From positions 248,001 to 312,000 of the forward strand of contig UQLY01000001.1 of assembly GCA_900542015.1 (NCBI GenBank): a DNA stretch of 64,000 nucleotides. Direction: 5' to 3'. The notes below the pieces were generated by a model that saw only the letters and a list, made by a program, of their open reading frames with translations, was not told the DNA's origin and did not search any database. The position numbers were made by a program, and so were the translations under genes. Source of the DNA: an uncultured Lachnospiraceae bacterium (GTDB lineage Bacteria > Bacillota > Clostridia > Lachnospirales > Lachnospiraceae). Positions 18,023 to 25,174 of the stretch are shown piece after piece (the first letter of the stretch is position 1; the number at the start of each line of letters is the position of its first letter).

Positions 18023-18982
18023 CTACAGCCCTCCTCTTCGAAACAGTGCATAAAAGGCATACATGGTACATGCAACCTCAATTCCTACAAATATATTCAG
18101 CCAGAGGATAATCCCCGCAGAGAAAATCATGCCCGGCACGCCCAGGGAAATATGATTGTTAAAATCATTGGCTCCCATGAACAGATAATAAGTAATCACG
18201 ACACAATAAGTACAAAGAGCCGACACCTTTACGATTTGATATGTTTTCTCATTAAAAAACTTCTGCATCTTATCAAAGCCGTAGGCGCTGACATATAAAA
18301 TCATTCCCGCGCCGATCATCGCTCCGCCGGAAAACCCTCCGCCCGGAGACAGATGCCCGTTTAAGATAACGTAAATGCCAAAAATGAAGATGATGGGCAC
18401 AAGTACAAACGCCACTTTCTGCAGAATAATGTCATTTTTCGGTTCGTAAAGGCGATCGTTTAAACTTTTGTCCGCACGGATCTTCTCTTCTTCCTTCATC
18501 AAAAGAATCATGACACAGGTCGTCGCAATAAAAAGCACGCAGGTCTCTCCAAAAGTATCAAAAGCACGATAATTCAAAATCATACCCGTAACAATATTGA
18601 CAGCGCCCGTATCCTGCAGACCGTTTTCGATATAAACCTGGGAAACCTCATTATTTACCGGTCTGTCAACCGTACCGAGCTTTGGCAGATTAGCCACCAT
18701 ATACAGCAAGATCCCGGCAAGGACAAAACAAAACAGTACCGCGCAAACGCTATAGGCTTTCTGAAAAAAACCGATCCACTTATTTGCCTTGAGGTTATAG
18801 ACCTTTTCAATCGTCTGATGCTCTTCCGCCATGATCTCTTCCAGCGTCAGACTGTCTTTATAAGGAACTCCCGGCTGCATTTCCACTTCATCCAGATAAG
18901 GGTCCTTCGTCCCCTTCATCCAGCGAAAAAAGCGAAAGGCTTTTGTTTTTGCATATTCTTCGTCACTTTTCAGCCTGCTCAT
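18023..18982 (-). CDS. MbhE-MnhB-like fused antiporter subunit
   Basis: The protein has 319 residues from ATG 18982, which has an AAGGAG site 10 bases upstream. A cytoplasmic N-terminus of about 80 residues is followed by a helix and a region resembling MbhE (LPKLGTVDRPVNNEVSQVYI, AVNIVTGMILNYRAFDTFGE). The C-terminal part is MnhB-like (GHLSPGGGFSGGAMIGAGMI). In archaeal Mbh these two are separate genes, so this is a fusion. It overlaps the DUF4040 gene by 20 bp. An upstream TTG start is possible but lacks a good ribosome binding site. Confidence 0.85.
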   Translation of the reverse strand: MSRLKSDEEYAKTKAFRFFRWMKGTKDPYLDEVEMQPGVPYKDSLTLEEIMAEEHQTIEKVYNLKANKWIGFFQKAYSVCAVLFCFVLAGILLYMVANLPKLGTVDRPVNNEVSQVYIENGLQDTGAVNIVTGMILNYRAFDTFGETCVLFIATTCVMILLMKEEEKIRADKSLNDRLYEPKNDIILQKVAFVLVPIIFIFGIYVILNGHLSPGGGFSGGAMIGAGMILYVSAYGFDKMQKFFNEKTYQIVKVSALCTYCVVITYYLFMGANDFNNHISLGVPGMIFSAGIILWLNIFVGIEVACTMYAFYALFRRGGL

Positions 18983-19232
18983 CTTCCTTATGCTCCTTTC
19001 TGATCGCTTCAATCTTCTTTAAGGTAACAAAAAACAGAATACTGGTCACGCCTGCTCCTACCGCCGCCTCGGTAATCGCCAAATCCGGCGATTCCAACAA
19101 AATCCAGATAATGGACATGATCAGACTGTAGGACATAAAGACTAACACAGCATTCAGCAGATTTTTAGTAAAGCTGACCGCCAATGCACAGACGATCAAA
19201 AAAAACAACAATATATACATAAAATATTCCAT
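18963..19232 (-). CDS. DUF4040/MbhD-like antiporter subunit
   Basis: This 89-residue protein has three hydrophobic helices and the motif SPDLAITEAAVGAGVTSILFF, found in MbhD and at the C-terminus of MrpA. It probably lines the cation path in the membrane arm. Its ATG shares one base with the MrpG stop codon (TAATG). The last 20 residues are a charged Lys/Glu tail. Confidence 0.88.
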   Translation of the reverse strand: MEYFMYILLFFLIVCALAVSFTKNLLNAVLVFMSYSLIMSIIWILLESPDLAITEAAVGAGVTSILFFVTLKKIEAIRKEHKEDEQAEK

Positions 19233-19558
19233 TACTTCTCCACCTTTCCGTATTTGTCCTCTCCCTCATGGGTAGCAACTTCCAGTTTGGCGATCAAGTG
19301 GGAAGATACCGGAGAAGAAAACCATAAAAACACAACAACCAGCATCAATTTTAATGTAGTCAGGTTCCAACCGTTTAAGATCATCAGACCAATTAGCGAC
19401 AACCCGATCCCCGAAGTATCGCCGGTCGCCGCGGCGTGCATACGGTTCAATACATAATCCAGCTTATAGACGCTGATAATCTCAACCACAAAAAGCACCA
19501 TTCCCGCCAATAAGAACAAGGTTCCCAGTATAAAGCGAATCCATAATAAAATCTCCAT
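19232..19558 (-). CDS. mrpG: Mrp/Mbh-type antiporter subunit G
   Basis: The 108-residue protein starting MEILLWIRFILGTLFLLAG has three helices and the MnhG motif RMHAAATGDTSGIGLSLIGL. ATG 19558 lies 1 bp after the MrpF stop. The open frame extends upstream, but only inside MrpF. The role in the complex is structural or ion-conducting, by family. Confidence 0.88.
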   Translation of the reverse strand: MEILLWIRFILGTLFLLAGMVLFVVEIISVYKLDYVLNRMHAAATGDTSGIGLSLIGLMILNGWNLTTLKLMLVVVFLWFSSPVSSHLIAKLEVATHEGEDKYGKVEK

Positions 19559-19559
19559 T

Positions 19560-19943
19560 CTACTTGTCCTCCTCTTTATCAAATTTTTCCGATTGTATCT
19601 CTTCCGTTTTCTGCTGCGTCTGCTCATGGGACTCTTCTTCCAATTCCTCTTCCTTCCGCACACCCATGATTACCTTAGACAATACAATAACCGCAAGGAA
19701 ACTGATCATCGCATAAATAATGCAAATATCCACCAGATAGCTTTCATTCATCATAACGGCAAGAATCGCGATAATGGTCATAACCATGGTTCCCATCATA
19801 TTGACGGACACCAGGCGGTCTGCAACCGTCGGTCCCATGCAGGCGCGAATCAAGCACAAAAACAGCATAATCCCCAGCACAATAAGAACACCCACAAATA
19901 AAAAATGATATGTTGTTTCCAACGACTGAATCCCGCTACTCAT
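19560..19943 (-). CDS. mrpF: Mrp/Mbh-type antiporter subunit F
   Basis: From ATG 19943 the product has 127 residues: three helices with RACMGPTVADRLVSVNMMGT, the MnhF signature, then an unusually long acidic/Gln tail of about 40 residues (KEEELEEESHEQTQQKTEEI). The start overlaps the MrpE stop by 8 bp. The tail is absent from typical short MnhF proteins and probably projects into the cytoplasm. Confidence 0.85.
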   Translation of the reverse strand: MSSGIQSLETTYHFLFVGVLIVLGIMLFLCLIRACMGPTVADRLVSVNMMGTMVMTIIAILAVMMNESYLVDICIIYAMISFLAVIVLSKVIMGVRKEEELEEESHEQTQQKTEEIQSEKFDKEEDK

Positions 19944-20412
19944 CCTTTTTCCCAATCCTTTCCGCTTTTTCCAGCATCCGTACAAAGACCGAGTCCTCAA
20001 TCCCTTCTGCAAAATCCTTATCCAACGCGTGAACCACATATTTATCGTCCTCCAGAGATACGGTTATGGTTCCCGGCGTCAACGTAATGGAATTTGCCAA
20101 CAGCACCCTTAATACCGGCGACTTAATTTTTGTATGGAACGTGACAAGCACCGGCTCTCTCTCATATTTTGAGGTAAATATCATTCTCATGGTATCCAGA
20201 TTTGCTTTTAAAATCTCCCAGATTAAAACAAACAGATAACCAATCATAAAAAGCGCATACCGCGCCCCACGAATATCCTTTGCCGGACTCCACCCCATAA
20301 ACTTACAGATAAAAGCATACAAAAGGGCGGCGACAAATATGCCGATGATCCCGATTTCCAATGTCAGCTGTCCGTTAAAGATAACCCAGCACAAGAAAAA
20401 CAGTATATACAT
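19936..20412 (-). CDS. mrpE: Mrp/Mbh-type antiporter subunit E
   Basis: The 158-residue protein has N-terminal helices and the MnhE motif region LANSITLTPGTITVSLEDDK, VVHALDKDF. It is the first gene of the Mrp-like operon. A GAAAGGAAGGAAG stretch precedes the ATG. The order E-F-G-DUF4040-E/B-C-D-D-D-D resembles the Mrp module of archaeal membrane-bound hydrogenases, but no hydrogenase genes follow. Confidence 0.88.
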   Translation of the reverse strand: MYILFFLCWVIFNGQLTLEIGIIGIFVAALLYAFICKFMGWSPAKDIRGARYALFMIGYLFVLIWEILKANLDTMRMIFTSKYEREPVLVTFHTKIKSPVLRVLLANSITLTPGTITVSLEDDKYVVHALDKDFAEGIEDSVFVRMLEKAERIGKKDE

Positions 20413-20477
20413 AAGTACTTCCTTCCTTTCTCATTTCCAAGCAATTATTCTACACCAAACATCTGCAAATCACAAGA

Positions 20478-20530
20478 AAAACAGCATTCAAATTTTGAAT
20501 GCCGTTTAAAATCTTTACGCTATCTTTACG
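20478..20530 (-). promoter_or_regulatory. leader hairpin and direct repeats upstream of the antiporter operon
   Basis: A perfect palindrome GCATTCAAATTTTGAATGC (20484-20502) lies 72 bp upstream of mrpE. Read on the minus strand it is followed by a T-rich stretch, so it could be an attenuator. Just upstream, ATCTTTACG occurs at 20511-20519 and 20522-20530, 11 bp apart, a spacing typical of OmpR-type sites. Confidence 0.4.
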
Positions 20531-20618
20531 TTCTTCCCTATCATATGCCCCATCCCCTGTTGTTTCCGTCCCAAATAGCAATATTTTAATGATTTTCAAT
20601 TATTTCTTGTTTTTTTGC

Positions 20619-20646
20619 TTGATTTTTATTCTGTTCGTGATATAAT
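20619..20646 (+). promoter_or_regulatory. promoter of tRNA-Ala
   Basis: TTGATT (20619-20624) and a perfect TATAAT (20641-20646) are separated by 16 bp. The predicted start is about 30 bp upstream of the tRNA. Confidence 0.75.
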
Positions 20647-20682
20647 GACTAACGGAATCAATTACATAAGCAACATCTTTAA

Positions 20683-20755
20683 GGGGTATTAGCGCAGTTG
20701 GGAGCGCGCAACATTCGCATTGTTGAGGTCACGGGTTCGAATCCCGTATACTCCA
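20683..20755 (+). tRNA. tRNA-Ala (anticodon CGC)
   Basis: The 73-nt cloverleaf has acceptor stem GGGGTAT/ATACTCC, which includes the G3:U70 pair that marks alanine tRNA. The anticodon stem is CAACA/TGTTG with loop TTCGCAT, giving anticodon CGC (codon GCG). The T arm is ACGGG-TTCGAAT-CCCGT. The discriminator is A and no CCA is encoded. A T-run directly follows and should terminate transcription. Confidence 0.93.
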
Positions 20756-21251
20756 TTTTTTATTGCATAAGCAAACAAGAAGCGGTTTTCTACCGTACAG
20801 TCTGTTTTGACTCAGGCGGCGTACCCGCTTCTTTTTTATGCAAAAAATACCGCGCCCGTCCTTTCTTTGCATTTTCATACCGATCAATTTATTCCGCCAT
20901 TTATACCGACATCTTTATGACATATCTCCCCATTTGCGGCTGTTATCCTTTTACTTAACGTCATCCATCCTAAGAATAATGTATCATACAACAGGATCAT
21001 TATCCATATCAATTTGACCATTCTTCAAAAAATGATCAAATTAAAGCAACAAAAAAAGAACTGCCGAAAAAACTATTTTGCAGATATCAAAGGAAACCTT
21101 TATAAAAACGCCGGTACTTAATCCGCGTATTTTGCGGATTTATGTACCGCTGCGTTTTTGTAGAGCGAAAGCGTGTTTCCGTGATATCTGTAAAATAGCT
21201 TCTTTCAGTAGCTCCTTCTCCTCTTTTAAAGGATCAGTTTCTGTCAATCAT
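20756..21251. other. non-coding interval between tRNA-Ala and ACT gene
   Basis: The interval has no convincing coding sequence. It holds the tRNA T-run, a small hairpin (AATTTGACCATT at 21011-21022 with AATGATCAAATT at 21031-21042), and a large inverted repeat at 21055-21217 listed separately. Confidence 0.6.
21055..21217 (-). ncRNA. long structured inverted repeat, possible RNA or mobile palindrome
   Basis: CTATTTTGCAGATATCA (21073-21089) pairs with TGATATCTGTAAAATAG (21182-21198). The pairing continues outward for about 20 bp with mostly transition mismatches. Inward it continues through GGAAAC/GTTTCC, AAAACGC/GCGTTTT, GGTAC/GTACC and ATCCGC/GCGGAT. Most outer-stem differences are of the type that keeps G-U pairs in a minus-strand RNA. 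It lies just downstream of the ACT gene. It could be a 3' UTR structure, a small RNA, or a MITE-like palindrome. Strand is inferred. Confidence 0.5.
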
Positions 21252-21656
21252 TTATACGGTATGAAATCCTTTCGCCGTAATGCAGGCTTCCACTTCTCCG
21301 ATTTCCTCGGCATGGAAAACCATAACCGGTTTTCCCGAATCTCTGTTAAAGGACAAATACATATAGTTTACATTAATGTTGCTGTCGGACAACGCGCCTA
21401 ACAGCCGGTTCAGGTTGCCCACCTCGTCCTCCATTTCCACACCGATTACGCCCGTCTGGCGGCAGAGAAATCCCGCGTCGATCAGGGCGGTCATCGCCAG
21501 ATCCGGCTCGCTTACCACCATACGGATGATACCGTACTCGGCGCTGTCATTCGTTACGGACCCCCAGATATTGACCTTTTCTTTCGCCAGGATTGAAGTA
21601 ATCCTCTGCATATTTCCTTTTTTATTCTCCGCATAAACCGATAATTGTTTTAACAT
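21252..21656 (-). CDS. tandem ACT-domain protein
   Basis: The 134-residue protein consists of two ACT domains (about 1-65 and 70-134). It begins MLKQLSVYAENKKGNMQRIT, and the second domain includes VIGVEMEDEVGNLNRLLGAL. Such stand-alone ACT pairs bind amino acids and often act as regulators. The start is ATG 21656 after AGGAG. The longer open frame upstream runs through non-coding sequence. The target is unknown. Confidence 0.85.
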   Translation of the reverse strand: MLKQLSVYAENKKGNMQRITSILAKEKVNIWGSVTNDSAEYGIIRMVVSEPDLAMTALIDAGFLCRQTGVIGVEMEDEVGNLNRLLGALSDSNINVNYMYLSFNRDSGKPVMVFHAEEIGEVEACITAKGFHTV

Positions 21657-21769
21657 CTTATTTTCTCCTCTTTTCTCTATCCTGCGTCCGCCGCAGTCCG
21701 CGCGCATCGTCCAGGACCGCTTTGCCACAGCGGTATTATAACAGATTCTATTTCCGATTCCAAGCCGGC

Positions 21770-21817
21770 AAAAAAATGAAGCCCCGGAACCGTGTAGGGG
21801 GTACACGAGGTCCGGGG
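21770..21817 (-). terminator. intrinsic terminator after the FNT gene and small membrane ORF
   Basis: On the minus strand CCCCGGA (21811-21817) pairs with TCCGGGG (21782-21788), with an inner GTGTA/TACAC stem. A run of seven T follows after a short spacer. Confidence 0.75.
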
Positions 21818-21835
21818 TGGGTGGGAAAGCAATAT

Positions 21836-21964
21836 TTATTTTTTCTTATTTCTCGGAGTCATAACTTTGACATATCCGTACAGCAATGCTGCGACTGCCG
21901 CAACTCCTGCCATTTCAATTAGCAACACCTGAAGTATTTCTTCCAAAAACCAGACTGCGCTCAT
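21836..21964 (-). CDS. 42-residue single-helix membrane protein overlapping the FNT 3' end
   Basis: The ATG at 21964 has a strong AAAGGAGG site six bases upstream. The product begins MSAVWFLEEILQVLLIEMAG, has one hydrophobic helix (about residues 10-33), and ends with a basic PRNKKK tail. It overlaps the last 50 bp of the FNT gene in another frame, and a terminator follows its stop. The strong start signal and membrane-protein composition argue that it is real. I do not recognise a family. It might assist the channel protein. Confidence 0.6.
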   Translation of the reverse strand: MSAVWFLEEILQVLLIEMAGVAAVAALLYGYVKVMTPRNKKK

Positions 21965-22826
21965 GTTGATCCTCCTTTACCACTCTCATATCCTGAGTTT
22001 TTTCTCTATACAGATACAGCAACGGAATACCGACGCAAACCATTCCGCCGATGATGTTACCGATGGTTACCGGAAGCAGATTATGAAACAAAAAGCTCCC
22101 TGTATTCAGTTCTGCAAGCTGTTCTGCGCCCAAACCGTACTCCTGCGCCGCCGCCTGCACATAAGCCGGATTCATTTTTGCCAGAATCCCCGCCGTAATA
22201 TAATACATATTCGCGACACAATGCTCAAAGCCTTCAGTCACAAACAGGAAAATAACAAAAAATGCGGATAACAGTTTGCCCGTGATATCCTTGGCGCACA
22301 TGGCAATCATAACCGCAGCGCATACAAGAATATTGCAAAGCACGCCGGAAATCAGCGCCTGCCCGAAACTCATATTGACCTTTCCGAGAGCCAGCTTTAT
22401 CGTGTACGCGCCCAAAACGCCGTCGGAATAATTCAATTGTCCGCTGCCCGCGACGGCTATCGCCGTCAGTCCCGCGCCCAAAAAGTTTCCTATATATACA
22501 ATGGCAAGCGTCCTGACCAGCCGCCTAACGCTGTGTTTTCCAGACGCCGTAGCCATGATCATCAGACAATCTCCGGTAAACAGCTCCGCGCCCATGGTAA
22601 TGACCATCATCAGTCCCACGGGGAATACCGCCGCAGCCGCAAGGCGCGCCAGACCTACATTCCCCACGGAATGCGCCGCGACGCTGCTTCCCGCAGCTCC
22701 CATGGCGATCATCGCTCCCGCAAGAACCGCCTTTAACAGCAATTTCCCTGCCTGCGTATTTACCTTAGCCTCGCATCCTGCAATATATTTATTTACCGCG
22801 CTTTTAATTGATAAAAAGTTGTCCAT
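21915..22826 (-). CDS. formate/nitrite transporter (FNT) family channel
   Basis: From ATG 22826 the product has 303 residues. Family features include AVLAGAMIAMGAAGSSVAAH near the N-terminus, LFTGDCLMIM, and GFEHCVANMYYI. Six transmembrane helices are expected, forming a pentameric channel for formate, nitrite or hydrosulfide. Other in-frame ATGs at 22847 and 22877 are possible and none has a strong ribosome binding site. The gene follows a LysR gene on the same strand, from which it is separated by a terminator. Confidence 0.85.
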   Translation of the reverse strand: MDNFLSIKSAVNKYIAGCEAKVNTQAGKLLLKAVLAGAMIAMGAAGSSVAAHSVGNVGLARLAAAAVFPVGLMMVITMGAELFTGDCLMIMATASGKHSVRRLVRTLAIVYIGNFLGAGLTAIAVAGSGQLNYSDGVLGAYTIKLALGKVNMSFGQALISGVLCNILVCAAVMIAMCAKDITGKLLSAFFVIFLFVTEGFEHCVANMYYITAGILAKMNPAYVQAAAQEYGLGAEQLAELNTGSFLFHNLLPVTIGNIIGGMVCVGIPLLYLYREKTQDMRVVKEDQHERSLVFGRNTSGVAN

Positions 22827-22930
22827 ATCCGTCCCGCCGTTATCCATTCTGCCTGACACCAGATGAGCGCCAGTCATTTCTGCTTTCGCAGTTAGTTTAG
22901 CAAATCCCGGTCAAAAGCGGTAATATAAAT

Positions 22931-22965
22931 ATAAAAAAGGCGTCATATGAATTCTCATATGACGC
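22931..22965 (-). terminator. terminator overlapping the LysR stop codon
   Basis: GCGTCATATGA at 22940-22950 and TCATATGACGC at 22955-22965 form an 11-bp stem with a 4-nt loop. On the minus strand it is followed by CCTTTTTTATA. The stop codon of the LysR gene lies inside the stem. Confidence 0.8.
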
Positions 22966-23896
22966 TTTCGCAGGCAACTTCCACTTTGGCGCTGTACAAT
23001 TTTTTCTGAAACAGAATATCCAGATCCGTCAATTGATAATCTTTTCTATAGATCAGCACATCTTTATATCGATTGTTCTCCACCTTGCAGGCTCGCTGCA
23101 CCAGATGGTACTGTTCCAGGTATTTATCCGGGATCGGCGACACCCACATATAGGTCGTCGGCACCTTCGTAAGCAGATCAAACTGGCTTCCTCTCTCATA
23201 AACATAGATTATCCCGGACTTCTTTTTGCCCCCGCGTTCCTTCTGCTTTGCAGGCTTTTCGCTTTCAACGGGCATCATAATATCTCCGTGGGTTATTTTT
23301 ACATACTGTTCCAAATCCTGTTTTTCCAAAGCTTCCTTTTTTGCCAGCGGATGCCGTTCGGACATGACCACCACATATTCAAATTCCCATATGGTCTCTC
23401 CGACAAGCTTATTGTTCTGAAGACATTTCTGAAAATATTCTTCATGATCTTTCTGGTAGCGGATAATCCCCATATGATAACCCCGGTCGGCGACATTGCT
23501 GATCGTCTGAAGCGTATTGGTTTCATTGATGGTTATTTCCATGCCCTCGCTCATATCCAGCTCCGACACAAACTCGGTATAACCGTCGGCGATATAGCTC
23601 CCGCGGGGAATGGATAACTTAAACCGTTTGACGCCTTCTTCATCCCGCAGGGATATCTTTTCCATTTCATCCAACTGCTCGATCATCTTATGGGCATGAT
23701 ACAAAAATTCGCTTCCCTTTTCCGTCACTTTAATGCCGCCGGGCGTGCGCTTGAATATCTCATATCCCAGATCATTTTCCAGGTCTCTGACCGCTTTGCT
23801 CAAATTGGGCTGCGCCATATAAAGATTCTGCGCCGCCCGGGTAATCGATCCCGTTTTTTCAATTTCCACCGCATATCGGAAATATTGCGTATTCAT
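22955..23896 (-). CDS. LysR-family transcriptional regulator
   Basis: The 313-residue protein has the N-terminal LysR HTH (about residues 1-60: YFRYAVEIEKTGSITRAAQN, LYMAQPNLSKAVRDLENDLG) and a periplasmic-binding-like effector domain. The C-terminal domain contains a Lys/Gly-rich insertion (KPAKQKERGGKKKSG, about residue 217). It lies upstream of the FNT gene and is a candidate regulator of it. A palindrome at 23924-23939 upstream may be its autoregulatory site. Confidence 0.9.
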   Translation of the reverse strand: MNTQYFRYAVEIEKTGSITRAAQNLYMAQPNLSKAVRDLENDLGYEIFKRTPGGIKVTEKGSEFLYHAHKMIEQLDEMEKISLRDEEGVKRFKLSIPRGSYIADGYTEFVSELDMSEGMEITINETNTLQTISNVADRGYHMGIIRYQKDHEEYFQKCLQNNKLVGETIWEFEYVVVMSERHPLAKKEALEKQDLEQYVKITHGDIMMPVESEKPAKQKERGGKKKSGIIYVYERGSQFDLLTKVPTTYMWVSPIPDKYLEQYHLVQRACKVENNRYKDVLIYRKDYQLTDLDILFQKKLYSAKVEVACESVI

Positions 23897-23923
23897 GATG
23901 CCCCCTCGTTCCTTTCATCGGTT

Positions 23924-23939
23924 ATATCAATTTTGATAT
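23924..23939. promoter_or_regulatory. palindrome upstream of LysR gene
   Basis: ATATCAATTTTGATAT is a perfect inverted repeat 28 bp upstream of the LysR start, of the size expected for a LysR site. Confidence 0.4.
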
Positions 23940-24013
23940 GTACTTATATAAAATATTTCTTATGAGCATTGCTGTTCTTTCCTGTGCTCCCCTAAACAGC
24001 AGATAAACCAAAA

Positions 24014-24050
24014 TAAAAAAGGGTTGACGAATTTAGAAATCCGACAACCT
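24014..24050 (-). terminator. intrinsic terminator of the tRNA-Leu pair
   Basis: On the minus strand AGGTTGTCGGATTT pairs with AATTCGTCAACCC around a small loop, followed by six T. It lies 18 bp beyond the tRNA-Leu(AAG) end. The stem resembles the terminator downstream of rplT. Confidence 0.8.
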
Positions 24051-24067
24051 TTTTCCTTTCAAATCAG

Positions 24068-24152
24068 TGCGGAAGATGGGACTTGAACCCACACGACTGC
24101 AATAGCCACAAGATCCTTAGTCTTGCTCGTCTGCCAATTCCGACACTTCCGC
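24068..24152 (-). tRNA. tRNA-Leu (anticodon AAG)
   Basis: The 85-nt class II tRNA has acceptor GCGGAAG/CTTCCGC, anticodon stem CAAGA/TCTTG with loop CTAAGGA (anticodon AAG), a long variable arm, and a GGTTCAAGTCC T loop. No CCA is encoded. It is transcribed after the neighbouring tRNA-Leu(CAG), 7 nt away. Confidence 0.93.
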
Positions 24153-24159
24153 GAAAAGA

Positions 24160-24243
24160 TGCAGGAAAAGGGACTTGAACCCTCACGATATTGCTACCAC
24201 AGGCACCTGAAGCCTGCGCGTCTGCCAATTCCGCCATTCCTGC
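24160..24243 (-). tRNA. tRNA-Leu (anticodon CAG)
   Basis: The 84-nt class II tRNA has acceptor GCAGGAA/TTCCTGC, anticodon stem CAGGC/GCCTG with loop TTCAGGT (anticodon CAG), a long variable arm and a T loop GGTTCAAGTCC. No CCA is encoded. It is the first gene of a two-tRNA unit. Confidence 0.93.
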
Positions 24244-24304
24244 ACGCAAGTGATATTGTATCTGTTTTTTTCGTTTCTGTCAATCCCTTTTGTTACATTT
24301 TTAT

Positions 24305-24679
24305 CTATATTTTTTTGCCGTCCGCTTCCGCCTTTGGGATTCCCAGATAACGGTTTCCATTGTGAATATTTTTTAAATTCTCAAGCAAAATCCCGGCGCG
24401 GTACATTTCCTGCAAAGCCGTCTCCTGCTCCTTCGTCAACTGTTCGCTGTACAACTGATTTTCATAATCAATCAGCACGACGCCCGTATAGGCGGTCAGC
24501 CAAAACAGCGGCGATTCATTCTCCGGTATCCGGTCCCAGATCTCGTTTCCAAGAGAAACGATCATCGTCTTTAAATGACTTTTCACACATTCCTTCACAT
24601 CTCCGTCAGGATACAAAAGCGCCGCGCACATGGTGGTTTTCTGCTCCTGCTTCATGGAAATATATTCCGACGCCGTCAA
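24305..24679 (-). CDS. hypothetical protein, about 124 residues
   Basis: I do not recognise the family. The protein is soluble and mixed alpha/beta in appearance (SLGNEIWDRIPENESPLFWL, TAYTGVVLIDYENQLYSEQL). A TTG at 24679 is the best start because AAGGAG lies 8 bases upstream. A GTG at 24688 would be only one base from that site, and an ATG at 24655 lacks one. It probably forms an operon with the 98-residue gene upstream (gap about 50 bp). Confidence 0.65.
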   Translation of the reverse strand: MTASEYISMKQEQKTTMCAALLYPDGDVKECVKSHLKTMIVSLGNEIWDRIPENESPLFWLTAYTGVVLIDYENQLYSEQLTKEQETALQEMYRAGILLENLKNIHNGNRYLGIPKAEADGKKI

Positions 24680-24731
24680 ATTCCACACTCCTTACAACCG
24701 GTTGCCGTCGATCAGGTCTCTCCGAATCATT

Positions 24732-25028
24732 TTAATCCTCTTCATCCGTAAATTCCACAAAGGATATATTGCTGTAGGGCACTGCGATCCTCGTCTCGTT
24801 GCTGGTCTCTCCGGTAACCACGTCGTTATATATGTAGCTGGATCTGCCTTTTCTTTTAAAAATAGCGAATCCCACATCCGTTGATGCCAGTTCTATCGTA
24901 ACCTTGGTCTCATGGTTTCCGTCGTCGATAATCTGGCGCTGAATCTTTGTTCCGTCCATCAGTCCGATGCAGGCGATCTTCATGCCGTCGTGTACCTGCA
25001 TCATCAGTTCAAATACTTCCTGTAACAT
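24732..25028 (-). CDS. hypothetical protein, 98 residues
   Basis: This is an unrecognised small soluble protein, rich in beta-type segments (TKVTIELASTDVGFAIFKRK, RIAVPYSNISFVEFTDEED). A GAGGTTGGGG stretch precedes ATG 25028. It is divergent from the C26 hydrolase gene and upstream of the 24305-24679 gene. No function can be assigned. Confidence 0.65.
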   Translation of the reverse strand: MLQEVFELMMQVHDGMKIACIGLMDGTKIQRQIIDDGNHETKVTIELASTDVGFAIFKRKGRSSYIYNDVVTGETSNETRIAVPYSNISFVEFTDEED

Positions 25029-25174
25029 ACCCCAACCTCTTTTCCTGTTCCCGCCATCCGCCGGTCTTTACCCATACCTTCCGGCGCCCGCAGGACACAC
25101 TTTTCATACAGTATAACACAATTTTTCTAAAGAAACATCATATACTGATATAACTTTATCAAAAGGAAACCAAA

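Noticed and set aside
11055..20412. Membrane-bound hydrogenase or complex I operon
   Set aside because: Gene order resembles the Mbh membrane module, but no large or small hydrogenase subunit, ferredoxin-like subunit or NuoBCDI homologue is present. Only antiporter-type subunits are seen.
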